A DNA stretch of 6,050 bases from Candidatus Accumulibacter vicinus (GTDB lineage: Bacteria; Pseudomonadota; Gammaproteobacteria; Burkholderiales; Rhodocyclaceae), in the NCBI GenBank assembly GCA_002425405.1, contig DIME01000078.1:1-6050 (forward strand), given 5' to 3'. A model generated the notes under the pieces. The model ran no database searches and was not told where the DNA came from. It was given only the letters and a program-made list of their open reading frames with translations. Position 1 is the first letter of the stretch; the number at the start of each line of letters is the position of its first letter. The position numbers and the translations under genes were made by a program. This document shows, piece after piece, positions 1 through 5,581 of the stretch.

Positions 1-1206
1 CTTCTTCGACACGCCTTCGACCAGCACCCGCTGGACGCTGCCGACCATCGCTGCCGAAACCGCCTGCGCCAGTTCGTCGATACGCTTCTGCAGGCGCAGC
101 AGACGTTCGAGCTTGAGCGATTGCGGCGTATCGTCGGCAAGCTCGGCAGCCGGTGTTCCTGGGCGCGCACTGTAGAGGAACGAGAACGAGGCGTCAAAGC
201 CGATCTCGTCGATCAGTTTCATGGTCTTTTCAAAATCATCGTCGGTTTCGCCCGGAAAACCGACGATGAAGTCTGATGAGAGCGAGAGATCAGGACGCGC
301 AGCGCGCAGCTTGCGCACCAGGCTCTTGTATTCGAGCGCCGTGTAGCCGCGCTTCATCGCCGCCAGAACCCGATCGGACCCCGATTGCACCGGCAGATGC
401 AGGTGCGAGACGAGCTTGGGCACCCGGGTATAGGTGTCAATCAGCCGTGCCGACATCTCGCGGGGATGCGAGGTGGTGTAGCGAATGCGCTCGATGCCCG
501 GAATTTCAGCGATGTATTCGATCAGCAAGGCGAGGTCGGCCGCCTCATCGCCAGCGAGTGCCTGCCCGCTGCCCAGCATGGCGCCGCGGTAGGCGTTGAC
601 ATTCTGTCCGAGCAGGGTCACCTCCTGGACGCCCTGTGCGGCCAGCCCGGCGACTTCGGTCAGGACATCTTCGAAAGGCCGCGACACCTCTTCGCCGCGC
701 GTGTAAGGAACGATGCAGAACGAACAGAACTTGCTGCAGCCCTCCATGATCGAGACAAAAGCGGCAGCGCCCTCGACCCGCGCCGGTGGCAGATGGTCGA
801 ACTTCTCGATTTCCGGGAAGGAGATATCGACCTGTGACTTGCCCAGGCGACGCCGGTCGGCAATCAACTGCGGCAGCCGATGCAGGGTCTGCGGTCCGAA
901 AACCACATCCACATAAGGGGCACGGGCGACGATCGCCGCACCTTCCTGGCTCGCCACACAGCCGCCGACACCGATCACCAGATCGGGATTGGCGAGTTTC
1001 AGCAGGCGTACCCGGCCGAGGTCATGAAAAACGCGCTCCTGCGCCTTCTCGCGTATCGAGCAGGTGTTGAAGAGGATGATGTCCGCATCGTCGGGCGTAT
1101 CGGTTTGGACGATGTCTTCGGATGCGGCGAGCACGTCGGCCATCTTGTCCGAATCGTACTCGTTCATCTGGCACCCGAAGGTGCGGATGAAGAGTTTTTT
1201 GGCCAT
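1..1206 (-). CDS. miaB: tRNA-2-methylthio-N6-dimethylallyladenosine synthase MiaB (partial, C-terminus off the left edge)
   Basis: MiaB is a radical-SAM methylthiotransferase that adds a methylthio group to C2 of N6-isopentenyladenosine at position 37 of tRNAs reading UNN codons. It is cytosolic and carries two [4Fe-4S] clusters. Seen: 402 codons read without a stop. The N-terminal UPF0004 domain has its three cluster cysteines at C12 (FGCQMNEYDSDKM), C49 (FNTCSIREKA) and C83 (GVGGCVASQEG). The radical-SAM CxxxCxxC is C157, C161 and C164 (EGCSKFCSFCIVPYTRGEE). These six numbers equal those I recall for E. coli MiaB, which supports the ATG at 1206. An in-frame ATG three codons upstream (1215) is possible. 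The last residues (GSVQRVLVEGVSKK) begin the TRAM RNA-binding domain, so roughly 40-70 residues are missing. No strong Shine-Dalgarno or promoter is visible; a weak AGCAGG lies just upstream. The gene to its right has the same orientation, but hairpins lie between them, so miaB is probably transcribed separately. Confidence 0.97.
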   Translation of the reverse strand, partial: MAKKLFIRTFGCQMNEYDSDKMADVLAASEDIVQTDTPDDADIILFNTCSIREKAQERVFHDLGRVRLLKLANPDLVIGVGGCVASQEGAAIVARAPYVDVVFGPQTLHRLPQLIADRRRLGKSQVDISFPEIEKFDHLPPARVEGAAAFVSIMEGCSKFCSFCIVPYTRGEEVSRPFEDVLTEVAGLAAQGVQEVTLLGQNVNAYRGAMLGSGQALAGDEAADLALLIEYIAEIPGIERIRYTTSHPREMSARLIDTYTRVPKLVSHLHLPVQSGSDRVLAAMKRGYTALEYKSLVRKLRAARPDLSLSSDFIVGFPGETDDDFEKTMKLIDEIGFDASFSFLYSARPGTPAAELADDTPQSLKLERLLRLQKRIDELAQAVSAAMVGSVQRVLVEGVSKK

Positions 1207-1269
1207 GTCTGCCATGCCTGCTTTGTTGTTTGCGTTAATGCCAAAGTCCCGTCAGCGGCTCACGAATCT

Positions 1270-1294
1270 CCCCTCTCCACGCGTGGGGGAGGGG
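1270..1294. repeat. GC-rich hairpin between miaB and the upstream gene
   Basis: Seen: CCCCTC (1270-1275) pairs with GAGGGG (1289-1294) and encloses the palindrome CCACGCGTGG (1277-1286), with a small internal mismatch (T against G). The form resembles the C-run/G-run intergenic hairpins common in beta- and gammaproteobacterial genomes. It lies downstream of the 118-residue minus-strand gene and before miaB, so it could help end that transcript. No T-run follows on the minus strand (the sequence beyond reads AGATTCGTG), so it is not a classic intrinsic terminator. Confidence 0.55.
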
Positions 1295-1296
1295 AA

Positions 1297-1344
1297 ACGG
1301 TCATGACTTTCATGATCGGGGGTGTCTGGAAAAGTCATGACCGT
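1297..1344. repeat. Perfect 14-bp inverted repeat containing two GTCATGAC palindromes
   Basis: Seen: ACGGTCATGACTTT (1297-1310) and its exact reverse complement (1331-1344), separated by 20 bases. Each arm holds the self-complementary octamer GTCATGAC (1300-1307 and 1334-1341), so the octamers are direct as well as inverted repeats, with centres 34 bp apart. A third CATGA lies at 1311-1315. On the minus strand the hairpin starts inside the TGA stop (1346-1344) of the 118-residue gene and is followed by TTTCCCC. Read as RNA it may be a transcript-end or stability hairpin; read as DNA it could be a two-site operator. The structure is certain, the role is not. Confidence 0.6.
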
Positions 1345-1700
1345 CAGCGTGGTCGCGATACCGAGGCCTCGCTCGGCGTCAGCATCCAGACGCGATGGAT
1401 CGCGCCGGAAGCATCGGGCAGATAGACGACTTCGACGGGGTCCTGAATCTGTATCGGCAGGACCAGCAGGTTCTGCCGATTACGAAACTGCGCCGTCGGG
1501 GCGAGTGGCCATTGCTGGCCACTGATGGTCAGGAAACCGTCTCCGGTCGGTGGCTGCAAGACTCCCTGCCTGGCCTCTTCAGGCAGTGCGCGCGCCATGG
1601 CCATCGGTTCATGCAGCACCTGCGTGTCAGGGGAGGGCGTCAGTGCGGCTTCGACGATGGAGCTGAGAATGCTGTACAGGAGTGTTGTGGGGAGATCCAT
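1344..1700 (-). CDS. Conserved-looking hypothetical protein, 118 aa
   Basis: I cannot name a function. The protein starts MDLPTTLLYSILSSIVEAAL, a mildly hydrophobic stretch (about residues 5-20) with no basic residue before it, so it is not a convincing signal peptide. Residues about 30-50 are Ala/Glu/Arg-rich. From about 52 to 108 it looks like a compact all-beta domain (DGFLTISGQQWPL, then FRNRQNLLVLPIQIQ, then VEVVYLPDASGAIHRVWMLT). This layout recalls small uncharacterised proteobacterial proteins with an 'RNxxNLxVLP ... GxxxRVWxL' pattern; that is recollection, not a search result. The ATG at 1700 was chosen because an excellent promoter (-10 at 1707-1712) would begin transcription at or beside it. 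The same frame is open up to 1796, but a start there would lie upstream of the promoter. The Met at residue 33 is another candidate start. Codon use is G+C-rich like the neighbours. The stop codon overlaps a perfect inverted repeat. Confidence 0.72.
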   Translation of the reverse strand: MDLPTTLLYSILSSIVEAALTPSPDTQVLHEPMAMARALPEEARQGVLQPPTGDGFLTISGQQWPLAPTAQFRNRQNLLVLPIQIQDPVEVVYLPDASGAIHRVWMLTPSEASVSRPR

Positions 1701-1736
1701 CGGCCCATTATAGACAAGCCGGCGCCCCGCTGTCAG
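1700..1736 (-). promoter_or_regulatory. Near-consensus sigma70 promoter, predicted leaderless
   Basis: Read on the minus strand: -35 CTGACA (1736-1731, 5 of 6 against TTGACA), an 18-bp spacer, and -10 TATAAT (1712-1707, 6 of 6). The next six bases are GGGCCG, then ATG at 1700-1698. The expected transcription start, about 7 bases after the -10, falls on or next to the A of this ATG, so the mRNA would have essentially no 5' leader and no Shine-Dalgarno. The promoter diverges from acnB. Confidence 0.72.
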
Positions 1737-1742
1737 CCCATC

Positions 1743-1764
1743 TTGCGCAAAGCTTCGCTGCGCA
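1743..1764. promoter_or_regulatory. Paired TGCGCA dyads in the acnB upstream region
   Basis: Seen: two TGCGCA palindromes at 1744-1749 and 1759-1764, starts 15 bp apart, flanking an imperfect AAGCTT-centred dyad. They lie in the 135-bp divergent region between the 118-aa gene and acnB, upstream of the candidate acnB -10. This could be a regulator site or chance in G+C-rich DNA; no known operator is matched. Confidence 0.25.
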
Positions 1765-1787
1765 GGCATGGCTGGGCGCCCTTGCAG

Positions 1788-1793
1788 TACAAT
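1788..1793 (+). promoter_or_regulatory. Candidate -10 element of acnB (TACAAT)
   Basis: TACAAT (5 of 6 against TATAAT) lies 42 bases before the acnB start, within CAGTACAATCATG. No good -35 hexamer stands 16-18 bp upstream, so the promoter would be weak or activator-dependent. A second TACAAT at 1810-1815 is too close to the Shine-Dalgarno to leave much of a leader. This is a pattern match only. Confidence 0.35.
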
Positions 1794-1820
1794 CATGTTT
1801 TACCCTAGTTACAATCTTTG

Positions 1821-1828
1821 AGAAAGGA
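1821..1828 (+). promoter_or_regulatory. Shine-Dalgarno that fixes the acnB start
   Basis: AGAAAGGA ends 7 bases before GTG at 1836. It decides between that GTG and an in-frame TTG at 1818, which would put the Shine-Dalgarno inside the gene and add six residues that AcnB proteins lack. Confidence 0.85.
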
Positions 1829-1835
1829 CGTCGCT

Positions 1836-4442
1836 GTGCTGGAATCCTATCGTGCCCACGTTGCCGAACGCGCTGCGCTCGGCATTCCGCCGCTGCCGCT
1901 GACTGCCAGGCAGACCGAGGAACTCATCGGACTGTTGAAGAACCCGCCACAGGGCGAAGAAGCGACTCTCGTCGAGCTGATTACCTATCGCGTGCCGGCC
2001 GGTGTCGATGATGCTGCCAAGGTCAAGGCCGAATTCCTGGCACGGGTCGCCAAGGGGGCAGAGTCCTGCGCGCTGATCTCGGCGGAAAAGGCCACCGAAC
2101 TGCTCGGCACGATGCTGGGTGGCTACAACGTCAAGCCGCTGATCGACCTGCTCTCCGCTCCCACCGGAACGATCGCCGCCGCAGCCCTCAAGAAGACGCT
2201 GCTGGTCTTCGATTTCTTCCATGATGTCAAGGAACTTGCCGACCAGGGTAATCCGAATGCCCGATCCGTGCTGCAGAGCTGGGCCGACGCCGAGTGGTTC
2301 ACCTCGCGTCCCGAAGTGCCGGCTGCGCAGAAGCTCACCGTTTTCAAGGTCACCGGCGAAACCAACACCGACGATCTTTCACCGGCGCCAGACGCCTGGT
2401 CGCGTCCCGACATTCCGCTGCATGCGCTGGCGATGCTCAAGAACCCGCGTCCCGGGATCAACCCCGACAAGGCCGGTGAGCGTGGTCCGATCAAGCAGCT
2501 CGAAGAACTCGGCAGGAAGGGCAACCTGATCGCCTATGTCGGCGACGTCGTTGGCACCGGTTCGTCGCGCAAGTCGGCGACCAATTCGGTGCTGTGGTTC
2601 ACCGGCGAAGACATTCCCTACGTTCCGAACAAGCGTTTCGGTGGCGTCTGCCTGGGCTCGAAGATCGCGCCGATCTTCTTCAACACCATGGAAGACGCGG
2701 GTGCGCTGCCGGTCGAAATCGACGTCGGCCAGATGGACATGGGCGACGAGATCGAACTCAGGATCGACGCCGCCACCTCGAAGGTCACCGCCTTGAAGAA
2801 CGGTGCCGTGATCGCCGAATCACTACTGAAGACGCCGGTGATCCTCGACGAAGTGCGCGCCGGTGGCCGCATTCCGCTGATCATCGGGCGCGGCCTGACG
2901 ATGCGTGCGCGTGCAGCGCTCGGCCTGCCGGCATCGACATTGTTCTGCCTGCCGCAGAATCCGGCCGATCCGGGCAAGGGCTACTCGCTGGCGCAGAAGA
3001 TGGTTGGACGTGCCTGCGGTCTGCCCGAAGGCAAGGGCGTGCTGCCCGGCACCTACTGCGAACCGCGGATGACCACCGTCGGCTCGCAGGACACGACGGG
3101 TCCGATGACCCGCGATGAATTGAAGGATCTGGCCTGCCTCGGCTTTTCGGCGGACATGGTGATGCAGTCGTTCTGCCACACTGCTGCCTATCCGAAGCTG
3201 GTCGATGTCAAGATGCACCGCGAGCTGCCGAGCTTCATCAGCACGCGTGGCGGCGTTGCCCTGCGTCCGGGCGACGGCGTCATCCACTCCTGGCTCAATC
3301 GCCTGCTGCTGCCCGACACCGTCGGCACCGGCGGCGATTCGCACACGCGTTTCCCGATCGGCATCTCGTTCCCGGCCGGTTCGGGCCTGGTTGCTTTTGC
3401 CGCCGCCACCGGCGTGATGCCGCTCGACATGCCGGAATCGGTGCTGGTGCGCTTCAAGGGCTCGCTCGCCGAAGCCGGTCAGCGCGGCGTGACGCTGCGT
3501 GACCTGGTCAATGCGATTCCCTACTACGCGATCCAGGCCGGTCTCCTGACGGTCGAGAAGAAAGGCAAGAAGAACATCTTCTCGGGCCGCATCCTGGAAA
3601 TCGAAGGGCTGCCGGATCTCAAGGTCGAGCAGGCCTTCGAGCTCTCCGACGCCGCCGCCGAGCGTTCGGCCGCGGCCTGCGCGGTGGCGCTGAACAAGGA
3701 ACCGATCATCGAATACATGCGCTCGAACATCACGCTGATGAAGTGGATGATCGCCAACGGCTACTCGGATGCGCGCACCCTCGGTCGCCGGATCAAGGCG
3801 ATGGAGGCGTGGATCGCCAATCCCGAACTGCTCAAGGCCGACGCCGACGCGCAGTACGCGGCGGTGATCGAGATCGACCTGGCCGAGGTCACCGAGCCGC
3901 TGGTCGCCTGTCCGAACGATCCGGACGACGTCAAGCTGCTCTCCGCGGTCTCCGGCACCCGGATCGACGAAGTCTTCATCGGTTCGTGCATGACCAACAT
4001 CGGTCACTTCCGCGCCGCCGGCAAGGTCCTCGAAGGCCGGACCGACATCCCGACGCGGCTGTGGATCGCGCCGCCGACCAAGATGGACGCGATGATCCTC
4101 AACGAGGAAGGCTATTACGCGATTCTCGGCAAGTCCGGCGCGCGCATGGAAATGCCCGGCTGTTCGCTGTGCATGGGCAACCAGGCGCAGATCAGGAAAG
4201 GCAGTACCGCGATGTCGACCTCGACGCGCAACTTCCCGAACCGTCTCGGCATCGACACCAACGTCTTCCTGGGATCAGCCGAACTCGCCGCCGTCTGCGC
4301 GCTGATGGGCCGGATCCCGACGCCGGCCGAGTATCTCGAGCAGGTGCAGACGGTCAACGCCAAGGCCGCCGATGTCTATCGCTACATGAACTTCGATCAG
4401 ATCAAGGAGTTCAGTGATGTGGCGGAGACGGTGACGGTGTAA
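1836..4442 (+). CDS. acnB: Aconitate hydratase B (bifunctional aconitase / 2-methylisocitrate dehydratase)
   Basis: AcnB interconverts citrate and isocitrate through cis-aconitate in the TCA cycle and can hydrate 2-methyl-cis-aconitate in the methylcitrate cycle. In E. coli the iron-free form also binds mRNAs. It is cytosolic. The product is 868 residues (E. coli about 865) and matches the family end to end. The N-terminal HEAT-like domain is about residues 1-160 (M-LESYRAHVAERAALGIPPLPL). The swivel domain follows, with GTGSSRKSATNS at 240-251, then the catalytic domains with VGSQDTTGPMTRDELKDL and GDSHTRF (D501, S502, H503). The [4Fe-4S] ligands are C718 (GSCMTNIGHF), C776 and C779 (PGCSLCMGN). 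The active-site loop STRNFPNR has R798. All expected motifs are present, with no frameshift. The GTG start follows a good Shine-Dalgarno. The gene stands alone: a terminator follows, no other TCA gene is visible, and the upstream gene is divergent. Confidence 0.98.
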   Translation: MLESYRAHVAERAALGIPPLPLTARQTEELIGLLKNPPQGEEATLVELITYRVPAGVDDAAKVKAEFLARVAKGAESCALISAEKATELLGTMLGGYNVKPLIDLLSAPTGTIAAAALKKTLLVFDFFHDVKELADQGNPNARSVLQSWADAEWFTSRPEVPAAQKLTVFKVTGETNTDDLSPAPDAWSRPDIPLHALAMLKNPRPGINPDKAGERGPIKQLEELGRKGNLIAYVGDVVGTGSSRKSATNSVLWFTGEDIPYVPNKRFGGVCLGSKIAPIFFNTMEDAGALPVEIDVGQMDMGDEIELRIDAATSKVTALKNGAVIAESLLKTPVILDEVRAGGRIPLIIGRGLTMRARAALGLPASTLFCLPQNPADPGKGYSLAQKMVGRACGLPEGKGVLPGTYCEPRMTTVGSQDTTGPMTRDELKDLACLGFSADMVMQSFCHTAAYPKLVDVKMHRELPSFISTRGGVALRPGDGVIHSWLNRLLLPDTVGTGGDSHTRFPIGISFPAGSGLVAFAAATGVMPLDMPESVLVRFKGSLAEAGQRGVTLRDLVNAIPYYAIQAGLLTVEKKGKKNIFSGRILEIEGLPDLKVEQAFELSDAAAERSAAACAVALNKEPIIEYMRSNITLMKWMIANGYSDARTLGRRIKAMEAWIANPELLKADADAQYAAVIEIDLAEVTEPLVACPNDPDDVKLLSAVSGTRIDEVFIGSCMTNIGHFRAAGKVLEGRTDIPTRLWIAPPTKMDAMILNEEGYYAILGKSGARMEMPGCSLCMGNQAQIRKGSTAMSTSTRNFPNRLGIDTNVFLGSAELAAVCALMGRIPTPAEYLEQVQTVNAKAADVYRYMNFDQIKEFSDVAETVTV

Positions 4443-4469
4443 GCTTTACCTGGCGTTGCGCGTGCCCGC

Positions 4470-4512
4470 ACAACGGCCTGCCGGGCTTTGCCTGCGCAGG
4501 CCGTTGTTTATT
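4470..4512 (+). terminator. Intrinsic terminator after acnB
   Basis: Seen: perfect 11-bp arms ACAACGGCCTG (4470-4480) and CAGGCCGTTGT (4497-4507) with a 16-base loop, then a T-rich tail reading TTGTTTATT. It starts 28 bases after the acnB stop. The tail is short but the stem is long and G+C-rich. It should insulate the Uma2 gene from acnB transcription. Confidence 0.88.
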
Positions 4513-4580
4513 GGGCGAGAATGCCAGGAGATTGGATACTCGGCCGGAGATGCCATTCTTGCAGTGGAACTATTGAAAAG

Positions 4581-4585
4581 AGGAG
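4581..4585 (+). promoter_or_regulatory. Shine-Dalgarno of the Uma2-family gene
   Basis: AGGAG, within AAGAGGAGAG, stands 6 bases before the ATG at 4592 and supports that start. Further upstream only a poor promoter candidate is seen (TTGGGC 4511-4516, 18 bp, GATACT 4535-4540), and I do not call it. Confidence 0.8.
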
Positions 4586-4591
4586 AGCGTT

Positions 4592-5071
4592 ATGGATTGG
4601 GAACAAGTCTGCGCTGATCCGTCACTCAAAGACTTACCCTATAAAATCGAATTGAATGAATGGAGCCAAATTGTGATGAGTCCTGCTAGTATCAGGCATG
4701 TGATTCTTCAAGACTATATTTCCAGCTTGCTCAAATCACTTTTAAACAAGGGTAGAGTGTTACAAGAGTTTCCGGTGGCAACCTCTGAAAATATCAAGGC
4801 CCCTGATGTTGTTTGGATTTCTGATGAACTGTTGGCGCAAGTTAGAGATGAAACAGCTAGCCCTACGGCGCCAGAACTCTGTATTGAAGTCATGTCTCCT
4901 GGCAACACGAAAAAACAACAGTTACACAAGAAGGAATTGTATCTAGAGGCGGGAGCCAAAGAGGTCTGGATCTGTAGTGAAGAGGGGAATGTCGAGTTTT
5001 ATGATCAATCCGGAATATTGGAAAAGTCCAAAATTACTCCTGGGTTCCCTGATTGGATCAAGCCTAACTAG
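4592..5071 (+). CDS. Uma2-family (DUF820) PD-(D/E)xK nuclease-fold protein
   Basis: Uma2/DUF820 proteins have a restriction-endonuclease-like fold. They are common in cyanobacteria and scattered in other bacteria, usually in many copies, and their cell role is not established. Seen: 159 residues, slightly short for the family (about 180-200), beginning with an 'ExxxW..IVMSPAS..H' block (E20 to about H36). The core has the PD motif (KAPDVVWIS, D72), then ELCIEVMSP with E99, then LHKKELYLEAGAKEVWI (K113/K114 the likely lysine, followed by the usual Y-x-x-x-G-x-x-E-x-W). The putative catalytic D, E and K are all present, so it is plausibly active. Base composition is the striking point: about 40% G+C in counted lines against about 65% in acnB, with AT-ending codons, so it is recently acquired. 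It is preceded by the acnB terminator and followed by transposase debris. No antitoxin-like partner is visible. Confidence 0.88.
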   Translation: MDWEQVCADPSLKDLPYKIELNEWSQIVMSPASIRHVILQDYISSLLKSLLNKGRVLQEFPVATSENIKAPDVVWISDELLAQVRDETASPTAPELCIEVMSPGNTKKQQLHKKELYLEAGAKEVWICSEEGNVEFYDQSGILEKSKITPGFPDWIKPN

Positions 5072-5099
5072 GCGCCCCAGCGGACCGATCCGAAGTAAC

Positions 5100-5268
5100 C
5101 TATGCTGCTGCCGGGATGGAGGGAAGCGGGGGGTGCAAACCCGTACGGGCAGTACGGATGACGGGACCGAGATATTGCCAGACAGAGACGCCGAGACGGC
5201 GGCTGCTTTCGATGACGCTGGCCAGGAGAGCAAAGGCGCGGGATCCTGCTTCCTTCGGAACGGGTTCC
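5100..5268 (-). pseudogene. IS66-type transposase C-terminal remnant (frameshifted)
   Basis: Read on the minus strand, 5268 onward gives HGTRSE-like residues. After a one-base frame change near 5254-5250 it reads AGSRAFALLASVIESS, then RRLGVSVWQYLGPVI, ending PLPSIPAAA and a TAG at 5102-5100. This follows the C-terminal pattern of many IS66-family TnpC proteins ('GTxSExGSRxxxxLxxVxxxxRxxxxxVxxYL ... PSLLP'). Only about 55 residues remain of a protein usually near 500. Nothing transposase-like precedes it in any frame, so it is a truncated, shifted fragment. The IS end would lie between 5071 and 5099, but I cannot fix a terminal repeat. The family name is from recalled motifs; a similarity search would settle it. 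Confidence 0.5.
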
Positions 5269-5307
5269 GTGGCTGAGGGTGCGCGACAGGCATGGCGAAG
5301 CACGCGT

Positions 5308-5324
5308 GTGCGGTACAATCGCAC
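5308..5324 (+). promoter_or_regulatory. Promoter-like palindrome with TACAAT core upstream of parC
   Basis: Seen: GTGCG-GTACAAT-CGCAC, five-base inverted arms around a 5-of-6 match to the -10 consensus (5314-5319). The same TACAAT hexamer lies before acnB. No convincing -35 is 16-18 bp upstream. It is the best -10 candidate in the gap before parC, about 260 bases from the parC start. An ATG (5328) sits where a near-leaderless transcript would begin, but the frame it opens does not look like a real gene. Confidence 0.35.
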
Positions 5325-5375
5325 GCCATGCAGCACTTCAAAACGATTCCCGGACTGACTCACGGCGATTCTGAA

Positions 5376-5411
5376 CCGCCGGAACGTCACTCCGGGCGGA
5401 CGGTCCCGTCC
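5376..5411 (+). other. Two adjacent GC-rich hairpins in the parC upstream gap
   Basis: Seen: CCGCCGGA (5376-5383) pairs with TCCGGGCGG (5391-5399) with one bulged base and a 7-base loop. Overlapping its end, GGACGG (5398-5403) pairs with CCGTCC (5406-5411), followed by TTCTCGTT. The two stems share bases and so are mutually exclusive alternatives. This could be a weak terminator or attenuator-like element, or chance in G+C-rich DNA. The T-tract is poor. Confidence 0.3.
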
Positions 5412-5429
5412 TTCTCGTTGCGCTCAGGC

Positions 5430-5568
5430 CTTCGGGTTGAGGATGACCCCGGCCAGGGCAGGAAGCACATGCTGCGCAAGATCCATACGTTCGACGGCGA
5501 AGAGCACCTGCGACAGGAGAGAGTCGCGAATGGAAGAAAACGGCGCCCTGATCGGCGCAGAGATTTGA
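5430..5568 (+). pseudogene. parE: Decayed 3' end of parE (topoisomerase IV subunit B)
   Basis: The ATG frame at 5530-5568 ends MEENGALIGAEI and a TGA. With the tryptophan that precedes it in another frame, this has the same spacing as the ParE C-terminus (E. coli, from memory, ends WLQEKGDMAEIEV): W-[ML]-[EQ]-E-x-G ... [DE]-[IV]. Upstream, one frame reads LRVEDDPGQGRK (from 5430) and GEEHLRQE (5496-5519), like the ParE 'LRVxxDD ... GExxxRR' tail. A second frame gives GESREW (5516-5533). The pieces join into one ParE-like tail if bases slipped in the GA run at 5517-5523 and if one copy of a tandem ATGG was lost at 5530-5533. It lies just before parC, where parE often sits. The rest of parE is absent from the window. 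The terminal match is good; the upstream part is weaker and fitted by eye. Confidence 0.45.
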
Positions 5569-5581
5569 GAGTGATCTGTCA

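Noticed and set aside
385..1425. Overlapping plus-strand open frames across the first 1.4 kb
   Set aside because: They are antisense to miaB, which shows all six cluster cysteines in one uninterrupted frame.
1395..1808. A 137-codon plus-strand frame opposite the 118-aa gene
   Set aside because: The minus frame has the strong promoter, the better protein character and a hairpin at its end. The plus frame shows low-complexity Arg/Gln/His composition.
1818..1835. TTG at 1818 as the acnB start
   Set aside because: It would add RKDVAV, which AcnB proteins lack, and would swallow the Shine-Dalgarno that is ideally placed for GTG at 1836.
2823..4007. A 394-codon open frame on the minus strand inside acnB
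   Set aside because: It lies wholly antisense to acnB, whose reading is certain. Its Arg/His/Asp-rich product has no family pattern and is the usual shadow of G+C-rich coding sequence.
4513..4575. A weak AGAATG/CATTCT inverted repeat and a possible promoter before the Uma2 gene
   Set aside because: The arms are only six bases and far apart, and the hexamers match consensus poorly, so neither stands above chance.
5135..5157. The GTACGG direct repeat and CCCGTACGGG palindrome
   Set aside because: They fall inside the transposase remnant, where they encode the repeated RTA-RTG residues; there is no need for a separate role.
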